Source: JABDII01 sp963815325 (GTDB lineage: Bacteria > Gemmatimonadota > Gemmatimonadetes > Gemmatimonadales > GWC2-71-9). From it: a stretch of DNA of 64,000 nt. A program made the position numbers and the translations under genes. Location: positions 186,001 through 250,000 of the forward strand of contig CAWFGG010000007.1 of assembly GCA_963815325.1 (NCBI GenBank), given 5' to 3'. Below are positions 25,840-34,557 of this stretch, piece by piece (within the stretch, counting starts at the first letter, position 1; every line of letters begins with the position of its first letter). The notes beneath the pieces are model-generated. The model did no database searches and was not told where the DNA came from. It was given only the letters and a program-made list of their open reading frames with translations.

Positions 25840-26994
25840 ATGCTCAAGGCATTGCCCATGGAACGTGAGGCAGATACGGCTGCACTCGACGCCGGTCCGC
25901 AGCGGGCAAGTCGGAGGATTTGCTTCTTCAACACGACCCCGTTCTGGGGGGGCGGCGAAAGGTGGCACCTCGATACCGCGATCGAATTTCGTGACAGGGG
26001 TCATGATGTCGTAGTCGTCGCCAGTCCGGGGACTCCTCTGTTCGAACGTGCACGTGCGGCGGGCCTGGATACCGTGGGCTTCCGGATTTCCCGCACCAGT
26101 GTGCTCAACCCCCTTCTCCTGTGGCGGCTCCGGAGATTCTTCCGTGAGCGAAATATTCAAATCGTAGTCTTCAACGGGTCAAATGACGTGAAGGCCGGGG
26201 GGCTGGCTGCCATGAGCGCGAGGGTCCCGCAGCGAATCTATCGGCGGGGTCTTGCACGTCCTATCGCCAATCGATGGCTCAATCGATACCTACTCACTCG
26301 TGGTCTTACCCATATCGTAGCGAACTCAAGCGCAACGAAAAGGGCATTGTTGCAGAACTTCCAGGGAGTCGTTCCCCAGGAACGTGTGGCCGTGATTCAC
26401 AACGGGATCAACCTGGTCGAGTTCGACAGCAATCCCTTCACGCCGGTCTTCGAGCGGGCGGACACCAGCGTGATTCTCGGTAACGTAGGCCGGCTCACGA
26501 CCCAGAAGGGCCAGGACTTTCTGTTGCAGGTCGCTAGAAGGCTCAAGGCCGAGGGTGTTCAGTTCAGGCTCGTGATCGCTGGGGAAGGTGAACTCGAAGG
26601 CTCGCTGCGGCGAAGGGCACGAGAACTCGAGGTTGAGGCGGAAGTTGAGTTCACAGGCTTCGTAGAGGATGTACCCAGCTTCCTCAAGAGCATCGATGTG
26701 TTTGTGCTGAGCTCTCTGTATGAAGGGTTTGGCTACGTCATTGTCGAGGCGTACGCGGCTCGAAAGCCTGTCGTGGCGTTCAACATCAACAGCAATCCGG
26801 AGATCATCGAGAACGGGAAGACGGGTTTCCTCGTCGAACCCGGAAACATCGAGAAATTCGCGTCGAAAGTGCAAGTGCTCATTCAGGACGACGCCCTGCG
26901 TGCCGCGATGGGGGAGTCTGGACGATCACGCGTGGAAGAGCGGTTTCAGATGGCCGATAAGGTTGACCAGTTCGAGAGTTATCTCCGGGAGTGA
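25840..26994 (+). CDS. Glycosyltransferase family 4 (GT-B)
   Basis: 384 residues from ATG 25840 (25858 is also possible). N-terminal acceptor domain begins ICFFNTTPFWGGGERW with the glycine-rich loop. The C-terminal donor domain begins about residue 205 with LGNVGRLTTQKGQDFLL and includes VIAGEGELEGSLRR and the E-x7-E motif in SSLYEGFGYVIVEAYAARKPVVAF. Transfers a sugar from a nucleotide donor, probably to a surface polysaccharide or glycolipid. A truncated second GT4 and a GT2 follow, making a small glycan-synthesis patch. Confidence 0.88.
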   Translation: MLKALPMEREADTAALDAGPQRASRRICFFNTTPFWGGGERWHLDTAIEFRDRGHDVVVVASPGTPLFERARAAGLDTVGFRISRTSVLNPLLLWRLRRFFRERNIQIVVFNGSNDVKAGGLAAMSARVPQRIYRRGLARPIANRWLNRYLLTRGLTHIVANSSATKRALLQNFQGVVPQERVAVIHNGINLVEFDSNPFTPVFERADTSVILGNVGRLTTQKGQDFLLQVARRLKAEGVQFRLVIAGEGELEGSLRRRARELEVEAEVEFTGFVEDVPSFLKSIDVFVLSSLYEGFGYVIVEAYAARKPVVAFNINSNPEIIENGKTGFLVEPGNIEKFASKVQVLIQDDALRAAMGESGRSRVEERFQMADKVDQFESYLRE

Positions 26995-27004
26995 GTCGAA
27001 CTAG

Positions 27005-27542
27005 TGACCTCCACAGACAAGCGGCGATCGGTTCCTTGTCCATCCGAAGTTCCCGACGCTCACGTCAGTCGGCTCAGCTCGTCCACCGGTTCGAGTGAGC
27101 GGCGATGAGATGTGGGGCAACCCACTTCCTTCCCGGGAGAGCCAGATCCAAAGTCTCGGGCTGGGCGAATATGTCCATCTCTTTCGGACATTTTGCCGAC
27201 GCCGAGGCTCTCATCGGGGGCTCAGACGTGATGGTTGCTACCCCCACACAGGAGGGCCTCGGCACGTCGATTCTCGACGCGATGGCGTTGGGAGTCCCGG
27301 TTGTGGCGGCGGAAATAGGCGGAATCCCGGAGTTGGTGGGCGGAGGGGCGGGACTCCTGGTGCCTCCGCGGTCCCCCGCGGATGTGGCGAATGCCGTGGT
27401 CCGGATCTTGACTCAGAGGGATGAGTGCCAAGCAATGGTGCGTCTCGCGGCTGAGCGCGTTACCGACTTTACCGATGTCAGGATGGCCGAGGCGCTCGCG
27501 TCCGTGTATCGTTCGATGCAGAAAGAGGTTGGCGACCCATGA
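27005..27542 (+). pseudogene. C-terminal remnant of a second GT4 glycosyltransferase
   Basis: Only the donor-binding half is present. The frame without a start codon covers about 27005-27182 (HPKFPTL, SGDEMWG, QIQSLGLGEYVHLF) and then shifts; removing one T in the TTT about 27181 joins it to GHFADAEALIGGSDVMVATP and EGLGTSILDAMALGVPVVAA, with the E-x7-E motif. The acceptor domain is missing. It follows a complete GT4, so a partial duplication or deletion remnant is likely. Its stop overlaps the GT2 gene by four bases. Confidence 0.65.
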
Positions 27543-28336
27543 TCTATGTCTGCATACCGTGTCACAACGAAGCCAGCACCGTTGGGGTCCTCCTCTGGAA
27601 GATCCGAAAGGTGTTCGACGTGTTTCCACGCGAATACCAGCTCCTGGTGTGTGATGACGCCTCGACCGACGCGACCACCGAGGTGCTCGAGCCATACGCC
27701 AAGGTCCTTCCGCTGACGATCTATCGGCAGGCCACCCATCGCGGGTACCCCGCCGCGGTCGAGACCCTGTTCCGTCATGCCGTCGATCTGACGGACAAGC
27801 CGAAGCGTGATTCTCTCATCTTGCTCTCAGCCGATTTCACCCACGACGCCGAGACCATCCCCGACTTGGTTCGACGAATGGAGAGCGGGGCGGATTTGGT
27901 CGTTGCCGAGGCGGAGTTGGCCGGGGTGCCATCGCGCTCCTACCGCTGGGTGCGGCGCTGGTCGCCGCGGCTGTTCCGGAAGAAGGTCGCGGTGCCGGGC
28001 GTCTCCGATTTGTGCAGCGGTTATCTCGCTGCTCGCCTCTTCACGGTAAGGAGTCTCCTGCAATCCGCGCAGGGGCAGCTTCTCACGTTGGACGGCTGGG
28101 GCGCCAACGCGGAACTCGTGGGCCGGCTTGGGGCCTTTGCGCGCCGTATCGAGACCGTTTCGACTACCGAGCGGCACGATCTCCGCCAGCGTCCCTCGCG
28201 GATCCACCCATGGAAGACCGCCCGCGGACTCTGGCGCCAGAGTCGCGAACTCGTCATTCCCCAGCCCACCAAGCTGGAGCGGGCCAACGGCGCGGACAGC
28301 ACTCGGCGGCCGAGCAAGCCGGCGGTGTCATCATGA
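27539..28336 (+). CDS. Glycosyltransferase family 2 (GT-A)
   Basis: 265 residues; ATG overlaps the previous stop (ATGA). N-terminal MIYVCIPCHNEASTVGVLL, LVCDDASTDATTEV and later LLSADFTHDAETIPDLV give the Rossmann-like fold and the metal-binding acidic residues of GT2 enzymes. VPGVSDLCSGYLAARLF and LLTLDGWGANAELV resemble the acceptor half of dolichol-phosphate-mannose-synthase-like members. No membrane helix. Probably adds a sugar to a lipid or polysaccharide precursor. Confidence 0.82.
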   Translation: MIYVCIPCHNEASTVGVLLWKIRKVFDVFPREYQLLVCDDASTDATTEVLEPYAKVLPLTIYRQATHRGYPAAVETLFRHAVDLTDKPKRDSLILLSADFTHDAETIPDLVRRMESGADLVVAEAELAGVPSRSYRWVRRWSPRLFRKKVAVPGVSDLCSGYLAARLFTVRSLLQSAQGQLLTLDGWGANAELVGRLGAFARRIETVSTTERHDLRQRPSRIHPWKTARGLWRQSRELVIPQPTKLERANGADSTRRPSKPAVSS

Positions 28337-29086
28337 CGGGGCTCGTGCTGTTACTGGCCCTCCAAGGCGCAGGCGCCACTCCCGGTTCGCCCATGCCGGA
28401 GCAGGCTCGCACCTATTCGGACTATCCGTTTGCCGTGGGAGAGCGGTTCGAATACGACGCTAGGATCGGCCTTCTGAAGCTGGGCGAGGGGTACATGGAG
28501 GTGTCCGGCATCGACACCCTCCGTGGTGTGGAGACCTTCCGCTTTGAGTTCGGCCTGGAAGGCGGTGCGCTGAGCTTCACGCTGAAGGACAAGCTCCAGT
28601 CGTGGAGCGCCACGGCAGATCTGGTCTCCCTCAGATTCCATAAGGAACTCGAGGAGGGCAAGCGGCGCCGCGAATATACCTACGAAATCTTCCCCGATTC
28701 AGGCCACTACATCCAAGTCGGCAAGGAGGGCGTCAAACCGACCCCGAAGAAGCCGCTCGATGATACGGCCTTCTTGTATTTCATGCGGGTTACGCCGCTC
28801 ACCCTGGGCAAGACCTATCGGTACCACCGGTACTACAACGACAGCGAGAACCCGCTGGTGGTGAAGGTGGAAAAGCGGGAGATGATGAAGCTACCGAACG
28901 GAGAGGACGGTCGCCTGCCTGGTCTTGCATCCGAAGATCGGCGATCGGGGCATGTTCTCCGAACGCGCCGACGCACGCGTCTGGATCACCGATGACGAGC
29001 TTCGCATTCCGGTGCAGATCCGATCGCGCCTCGATTTCGGCACCATCACGCTCAAGCTCACCAAGATCGTGATGCCAGGCGGCTGA
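28333..29086 (+). CDS. DUF3108 family periplasmic protein (one frameshift)
   Basis: ATG 28333 overlaps the GT2 stop. Short signal (MTGLVLLLALQGAGA), then the DUF3108 pattern: YPFAVGERFEYDARIGLLKLGEG, a long beta-rich body and, after the break, TVACLVLHPKIGDRGMFSE, VWITDDELRIPVQI and TITLKLTKIVMPGG. The frame breaks about 28905 and is restored by dropping one G; 754 bases leaves a remainder of one. Probably a periplasmic beta-sheet protein; the role of this family is unclear. Confidence 0.75.
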
Positions 29087-29126
29087 CCGACGTCTTCCTA
29101 ACCGCCCGACCCGCGTGATCAACACG

Positions 29127-29158
29127 CGAGCGCCCGCACGGAACCGTGCGGGCGCTCG
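29127..29158 (+). terminator. Strong hairpin after the DUF3108 gene
   Basis: CGAGCGCCCGCACGG and its exact inverse, separated by AA. It lies 40 bases past the DUF3108 stop and 20 before the end of the convergent minus-strand gene at 29179, so it may serve both. No clear T-tract. Confidence 0.6.
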
Positions 29159-29178
29159 TGCCTCGGAGTCGGAGTTCT

Positions 29179-29394
29179 TCAGGCGGATTTCTTGCCCTTG
29201 ATCATGTCCTCGACCTTGTCCGCGCTCCGGGGGCTGATCAACCGGAGAATGAAGTAGAATACGAACCCGATGGCCGCAAACACGACCACGGTCCAGAAGA
29301 GGCTCCATACGATGCCCAGGAGCCCGAACGCCACCTTGACGAGAAACAACGCAACCACTGCGAACACCGCGTAACCGACCAGATTCCGTAACAT
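29179..29394 (-). CDS. Small two-helix membrane protein
   Basis: 71 residues from ATG 29394 with GGAGGAA upstream. Two adjoining hydrophobic segments (LVGYAVFAVVALFLVKVAFG and IVWSLFWTVVVFAAIGFVFY) form a membrane hairpin, and the tail is basic (SADKVEDMIKGKKSA). No family recognised. Strong ribosome site, so it is probably real. Confidence 0.7.
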   Translation of the reverse strand: MLRNLVGYAVFAVVALFLVKVAFGLLGIVWSLFWTVVVFAAIGFVFYFILRLISPRSADKVEDMIKGKKSA

Positions 29395-29467
29395 GGTATC
29401 TTCCTCCGAGGTATGCCGTCGATCCGCAATACGGCTCAACGTTTCAAAAAGTTTCGTTCATCTATAA

Positions 29468-30376
29468 ATGATTGATACTAAACAACCTATGACCCTGGAT
29501 GCGATGCCGGCCGGTCGGGGTGGCGTCGGCAGGCTCACGCTTGCCGCTGCCCTTTGTCTGTCGGCGTGGCTCGCCGGTGGAGAAAAGCTAGGGGCGCAGG
29601 CTCGCGTGATGGTGGAACGGGAACGCGCTGCCTACCAGGCATGGGTCGAGACCGCTCCCAACTCGCCCATGGCGGCCCTGGCGCAGTTCCGGCTCGACCG
29701 GCAGGTGGTACTCGGACCCGCCGAGAGCGACGTACCGCTGCCGGGGCTCGAGGCGCACACCCTGGAAGACGGACGGGTGGTGAGACTCCGAGGACCGGCC
29801 GGACGCCGGTCCCTGCCACGGAACCGCCTCGTGGCGCTTGGCGCCTTCCGGATGGTGTTGAGCGGCGCCCGGGGCCGCACGGTGGTGACCGTCTACGATT
29901 CGACGACCAAAGCCAAGCCGCTTTCCTATTACCCGTACGATTCGAGTCTGGTGTTCACCGGCACTCTCGAGCCGCCGGCGAAGGCGCGGGTGGTTCGCGT
30001 GCTGGCCGTGGACGGGGTGGAAGTGGAGGCCACGGAGGCCGGCACCTTCCGGGTGCCGCTTGGACCCGGCGGCACCGATCTCACGGTTCGACGGGTGCCC
30101 GACCCGGGAACCGAGGAGTCCGAGTTGGAGATCTACTTCCGAGACGAGACCAACGATCAGGGCACGTATCCCGCAGGTCGCTTCATCTCGCTCCAGCCCA
30201 CCAGCGGCGGTCGCTACATCCTGGACTTCAATCGGGCTCGGAATCCTTTCTGCGCGTACAGCTCGGTCTACCCCTGCCCCATCCCTTGGTCGGGAAACGC
30301 CATCGAGGCCCCCGTGACTGCGGGCGAGCGTTACGCCGGAGGCGGACTCCAGCTGTCATCACCAAACGCCCCATGA
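29468..30376 (+). CDS. DUF1684 domain protein, exported
   Basis: 302 residues from ATG 29468 (29489 also possible). Signal peptide (LTLAAALCLSAWLAGG), then a variable region, then the DUF1684 core: ELEIYFRDETNDQGTYPAGRF near residue 218 and YILDFNRARNPFCAYSSVYPCPIP near residue 255, with the paired cysteines of the family. Function of DUF1684 is not established. The stop overlaps the ATG of the TlpA-like gene (ATGA). Confidence 0.75.
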   Translation: MIDTKQPMTLDAMPAGRGGVGRLTLAAALCLSAWLAGGEKLGAQARVMVERERAAYQAWVETAPNSPMAALAQFRLDRQVVLGPAESDVPLPGLEAHTLEDGRVVRLRGPAGRRSLPRNRLVALGAFRMVLSGARGRTVVTVYDSTTKAKPLSYYPYDSSLVFTGTLEPPAKARVVRVLAVDGVEVEATEAGTFRVPLGPGGTDLTVRRVPDPGTEESELEIYFRDETNDQGTYPAGRFISLQPTSGGRYILDFNRARNPFCAYSSVYPCPIPWSGNAIEAPVTAGERYAGGGLQLSSPNAP

Positions 30377-31557
30377 TCCGGGCGCTCTTGTCCGTCATTG
30401 CCCTCTGGACATCCGCCGGGCCGGCCTGGGAAGGCTCCTGGCGGGCGGCCTTGGATCTGGCGGGCGGGCCGCTCCGCTTTGCGCTCCGGATCGAGCGGGC
30501 AGACGCGGGCTACGAAGGCGAGCTGTGCAACGGATCGAGTTGCAGCCCGCTCTCGGGCGTTCTGGTGGAGGGCGACACGGTCCGGTTCGAAATCGCCGAC
30601 TACGCCGCCACCATCACGGCCCTTCGCCGCGGCGACTCGCTCATCGGCGCCTACCACAACGTGGGCAGCCGGGGGCCGCGGACGATCCCGTTTCGCGCGT
30701 CACCCGGCACATGGCCGGTGACGCCGCCCCCTCCGGAGCTGGTCGGCCAGTGGGACGCGACGTACCGATCCGACGGCCGCGAGAGTCCGCGGGTGTTCGA
30801 GTTCCGTGACGCGGCGACCGGCCTCGAAGGAACGATCATCTCGAACTCGGGAGACTACGGGCTGTTTTGGGGAATGGTCGATGCAGACAGCTTCGCGATG
30901 TCGCACTTCGACGGGTCGTTCGTGTATATGCTCACCGGCCGAGTTACCGGCGACACCCTCGAGGGAATATTCCACGCCGGGCTTCGCACCCAGACACCGT
31001 GGACGGCGATCCGATCCGGGGGCACACCGCACCTGACTCCTCCAACCGAGGTGACGGCGGCCGACACCACGACACCGTTCACGTTTTCGTTCCCCGACCT
31101 GTCGGGTCGGATCGTATCGAACACCGACGAGCGGTTCCGGGACAAGGTCGTGCTGGTCGATGTCTTGGGTACCTGGTGCCCCACCTGTCACGACGCTGCC
31201 CCGCTGCTGCAGGAGCTCTATGACACCTACCACGATCGCGGGCTCGAGATCGTGGGGTTGGCGTATGAGGTAACCGGGGACCCCGCCATCGACGGAGCGT
31301 TGGTCGAACGCTATCGCGACAAGTTCGACATCACGTTTCCGATTCTGCTCGCCGGCATCAACGACACCGAGCTCGCCGCGGAATCGCTGCCACAGTTGCG
31401 CGGATTTGCCGCGTTTCCGACCGCGATTTTCCTGGGCCGCGACGGGAAGGTGCGCCAGGTGCACGCCGGGTTCTACGGCCCGGCGACCGGGGCTCAACAC
31501 ACCCGCCTGGTGCAGGAATTTCACGCGACGATCGAGCGGCTTTTGGCCGAGCCATAA
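30373..31557 (+). CDS. TlpA-like thioredoxin-fold protein with extra N-terminal domain
   Basis: 394 residues. The signal or anchor at the N-terminus is short (MIRALLSVIALWTSAG). The first 220 residues form a beta-rich domain of two similar halves (GSWRAALDLAGGPLRFAL and GQWDATYRSDGRESPRVFEF). The last 150 residues are a thioredoxin fold with LVDVLGTWCPTCHDAAPLL and the cis-proline loop AAFPTAIFLGRDG. The WCPTC motif is redox active in TlpA/ResA proteins that reduce periplasmic disulfides. Translationally coupled to the DUF1684 gene. Confidence 0.82.
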   Translation: MIRALLSVIALWTSAGPAWEGSWRAALDLAGGPLRFALRIERADAGYEGELCNGSSCSPLSGVLVEGDTVRFEIADYAATITALRRGDSLIGAYHNVGSRGPRTIPFRASPGTWPVTPPPPELVGQWDATYRSDGRESPRVFEFRDAATGLEGTIISNSGDYGLFWGMVDADSFAMSHFDGSFVYMLTGRVTGDTLEGIFHAGLRTQTPWTAIRSGGTPHLTPPTEVTAADTTTPFTFSFPDLSGRIVSNTDERFRDKVVLVDVLGTWCPTCHDAAPLLQELYDTYHDRGLEIVGLAYEVTGDPAIDGALVERYRDKFDITFPILLAGINDTELAAESLPQLRGFAAFPTAIFLGRDGKVRQVHAGFYGPATGAQHTRLVQEFHATIERLLAEP

Positions 31558-31633
31558 CCTTCCGCCGCTCTGACGGGGCGGCTATCTTGCCCGACCGGAT
31601 CGCCCTCACCCGCCACACCGGAGGTTCACTGCA

Positions 31634-32555
31634 GTGGCGCTTCCGCTGGTTCACCTGACCCGCACCCCCCAACCCTCGAGCGGCCCGCCACGCAAACCGG
31701 GCTGGCTCAAGGTGAAGGCGCCTGGCGGCCGCAACTACGCGGACATCAAGGCGCTCATGCGCGAGCACCAGTTGCACACGGTCTGCGAGGAAGCGCGCTG
31801 CCCCAACATCGGGGAGTGTTGGGAGCACAAGGCGGCGACGTTCATGATTCTGGGCGACGTCTGCACCCGGAATTGCGCGTACTGCGCGGTGGCGCACGGA
31901 ACACCGGCGCCGTTCGACGCGGCCGAGCCCGCTCGGCTGGCGGAGGCCGTCGCCGCGATGGGACTTACAGCACGTCGTCATCACCTCGGTCGATCGTGAC
32001 GACCTACCCAACGGCGGCGCAGAGGCCTTCGCCGGATGCGTTCGTGAGATTCGGGCACGGCTGCCGGAGACCTCGGTCGAGGTTCTCATTCCCGATTTCA
32101 AGGGATCCGAGCGGGCGCTCCAGATCGTCATGGACGCGACGCCGGATATTCTCAACCACAATCTCGAGACCGCTGAGCGCCTCTACCGTCTTGCCCGCCC
32201 GGGCGGCAATTATCGGCGCGCCCTCACCCTGCTCGAATCGGCACGTCGCATGGGAGGACCCGACGCACTGACCAAGTCGGGCATCATCCTGGGAATGGGC
32301 GAGGAATGGGACGAGGTCGTGACCTGCATGCACGATCTCCGGCGGAGCGACGTCAACATCCTCACCATCGGGCAGTACTTGCGGCCGTCCAACGGGCACC
32401 TGCCAATCGCCCGATACTACACGCCGGACGAATTCGCCGAGCTGCGAGACATCGGGCATAGCATCGGCTTCCGCCATGTCGAGGCAAGCCCCCTGACCCG
32501 CTCGTCGTATCACGCGTGGGAACAGGTCGACAAGGCCAAGGCGAAGGTCGGCTGA
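31634..32555 (+). CDS. lipA: Lipoyl synthase (one frameshift about 31968)
   Basis: Radical-SAM enzyme that inserts two sulfurs into octanoyl-protein to give lipoyl groups. GTG 31634 with GGAGG nine bases before it. N-terminal auxiliary cluster CEEARCPNIGEC; radical-SAM cluster CTRNCAYC; C-terminal SPLTRSSYHA holds the serine ligand. The frame is lost between AAMGL and QHVVITSVDRDDLP; removing one A about 31968 restores it, and the length of 922 is three times 307 plus one. The enzyme is normally needed for the pyruvate dehydrogenase coded next door, so a real loss is unlikely. Ends one base before pdhA. Confidence 0.88.
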
Positions 32556-33575
32556 ATGGCACGGACGACGGCGCGCACGCAAGAGAAGCCAAAGGCAGGA
32601 GCACGTGCCACGGCGGAAGAATGCCGGTCCTGGCTCCGTCAAATGTTGGTGATCCGACATTTCGAGGAGAAGGCGGGCGAAGCCTATACGCTCGGAAAGA
32701 TCGGCGGGTTCCTCCATCTCTATATCGGCCAAGAGGCGGTTGCCGTGGGCTGCATGGCCGCGCTGCGCGATGACGACTACATCACCGTTTCCTACCGCGA
32801 CCACGGGCATGCCCTGGCGCGCGGGATGACGCCGCGTGCGGTAATGGCCGAGTTGTTCGGCAAGGCGGCAGGAGGTTCAGGCGGCAAGGGCGGGTCGATG
32901 CATCTCTTCGATGCCGAGCGCCGGCTCCTCGGTGGGCACGGCATCGTCGGCGGCCACATTCCCATCGCGGCGGGCATCGCCTTCGCCTGCAAGTACCGCA
33001 AGACCGACCAAGTGAGCGTATGCCTCTTCGGCGAGGCGGCGGTCAACATCGGCTCGTTCCACGAATCGCTGAACATGGCGTCGCTCTGGAAACTCCCGGC
33101 CGTGTTCGTGGTCGAGAACAACGGGTACGGCATGGGCACGGCCCTGGCGCGTGCCAGCGCCATCATGGACATCTCGCACCGTGCGTACTCCTATGCGATG
33201 GAAACCGAAGTGGTCGATGGGCAGGATATGCGTGCTGTGAAGGATGCCATGGACCGGGCGGTTGAGCGTGCGCGGCGCGGCGTGGGACCAAGCCTGCTTG
33301 AAGCGCGGACCTACCGGTACGTGGGGCATTCCATGTCGGATGCCGCGCACGGGACCTATCGCACCAAGGAAGAGGTCGAAGAATACCGCCAACGCGATCC
33401 GATCGGAGTGCTGCACGCATACATGAAGACGGAAGGCTACATCACCGACGAGGAGTTCACGGCGCTGGATGCCGAGGTGGTGGCGGAAATCGACGATGCG
33501 ATCGCCTTCGCCGACTCGGCACCCGACCCCGACCCAAGTGCCCTGTACACCGACGTCTACGCCGAGCCCGCGTGA
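32556..33575 (+). CDS. pdhA: Pyruvate dehydrogenase E1 component, alpha subunit
   Basis: 339 residues. TPP-dependent E1-alpha with FLHLYIGQEAVAVGCMAAL near residue 52, SYRDHGHALARG near 79, GGSGGKGGSMHLFD near 106 and VVENNGYGMGT near 186. The ThDP/magnesium motif that usually reads GDGAxN is GEAAVNIG here (about residue 160), an unusual change at the metal-ligand aspartate. With pdhB it decarboxylates pyruvate and passes the acetyl group to E2. Starts directly after the lipA stop and overlaps pdhB by one base. Confidence 0.9.
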   Translation: MARTTARTQEKPKAGARATAEECRSWLRQMLVIRHFEEKAGEAYTLGKIGGFLHLYIGQEAVAVGCMAALRDDDYITVSYRDHGHALARGMTPRAVMAELFGKAAGGSGGKGGSMHLFDAERRLLGGHGIVGGHIPIAAGIAFACKYRKTDQVSVCLFGEAAVNIGSFHESLNMASLWKLPAVFVVENNGYGMGTALARASAIMDISHRAYSYAMETEVVDGQDMRAVKDAMDRAVERARRGVGPSLLEARTYRYVGHSMSDAAHGTYRTKEEVEEYRQRDPIGVLHAYMKTEGYITDEEFTALDAEVVAEIDDAIAFADSAPDPDPSALYTDVYAEPA

Positions 33576-34555
33576 TGCAGACGTTGACCTACCGCGACGC
33601 CCTCAACCAAGCACTCCGCGAGGAGATGCAGCGCGATGATCGCGTCTTCCTCATGGGAGAAGAAGTGGCGGAGTACGACGGCGCGTACAAGGTATCCCGC
33701 GGGCTGCTCAAGGAATTCGGGTCCATGCGTGTGGTGGACACACCGATCGCCGAGCTCGGCTTCGCCGGCGTCGGGGTTGGAGCCGCCATGGTCGGGCTCC
33801 GGCCGGTCATCGAGATGATGACGTTCAATTTCGCCTTGCTCGCCATCGACCAGATCGTGAACAGCGCCGCCAAGATGCGGTACATGTCCGGTGGCCAAGT
33901 GGGGGTGCCGATCGTGTTTCGGGGCCCGGGCGGTGCCGCACTCCAGCTCGCCGCACAGCATTCCCAGGCATTCGAATCCTGGTATGCCCACATTCCCGGG
34001 CTCAAGGTCGTCATGCCGGCAACGCCGGCCGACGCCAAAGGCTTGTTGAAGAGCGCCATCCGGGACGACGATCCCGTCGTGTTCATCGAAGGGGAGATGC
34101 TCTACAACCTGAAAGGCGACGTCCCGGACGGAGACTACACCATCCCGATCGGCGTGGCGGATATCAAGCGTGCCGGAGACGACGTGACCCTCGTCTGCCA
34201 CTCGAAGACGGTCGGCGTAGCCCTCAAGGCTGCCGAGCAGCTGGCCGAGGAGAACATCTCAGCGGAAGTCGTCGATCTTCGCACCATCCGGCCGATGGAT
34301 ACCGAAACCGTGCTGCGGTCGGTCGTCAAGACCAACCGCTGCGTGGTGGTCGAAGAGGGATGGCCCTTCGCCGGCGTGGGCGCCCAGGTGGTGGACACCA
34401 TCCAGCGCGAGGCCTTCGATCACCTCGACGCCCCGCTCCTGCGCGTCACGGGAGCCGACGTCCCCATGCCCTACAACAAGGCCCTCGAGCGGGCGGCCAA
34501 GGCCGACCCGGCACAGGTCGTCGCGGCGGTCAAGACCGTCCTCTACCGCGAATAA
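33575..34555 (+). CDS. pdhB: Pyruvate dehydrogenase E1 component, beta subunit
   Basis: 326 residues from ATG 33575 (TGATG overlap with pdhA; a GTG at 33572 is also in frame). Typical E1-beta signatures: LMGEEVAEYDGAYKVSRGL, DTPIAELGFAGVGVGAA, and the C-terminal transketolase domain with SAEVVDLRTIRPMD and VVVEEGWPFAGVGAQV. Forms the alpha2beta2 E1 with PdhA. Followed after two bases by pdhC. Confidence 0.92.
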   Translation: MQTLTYRDALNQALREEMQRDDRVFLMGEEVAEYDGAYKVSRGLLKEFGSMRVVDTPIAELGFAGVGVGAAMVGLRPVIEMMTFNFALLAIDQIVNSAAKMRYMSGGQVGVPIVFRGPGGAALQLAAQHSQAFESWYAHIPGLKVVMPATPADAKGLLKSAIRDDDPVVFIEGEMLYNLKGDVPDGDYTIPIGVADIKRAGDDVTLVCHSKTVGVALKAAEQLAEENISAEVVDLRTIRPMDTETVLRSVVKTNRCVVVEEGWPFAGVGAQVVDTIQREAFDHLDAPLLRVTGADVPMPYNKALERAAKADPAQVVAAVKTVLYRE

Positions 34556-34557
34556 CC

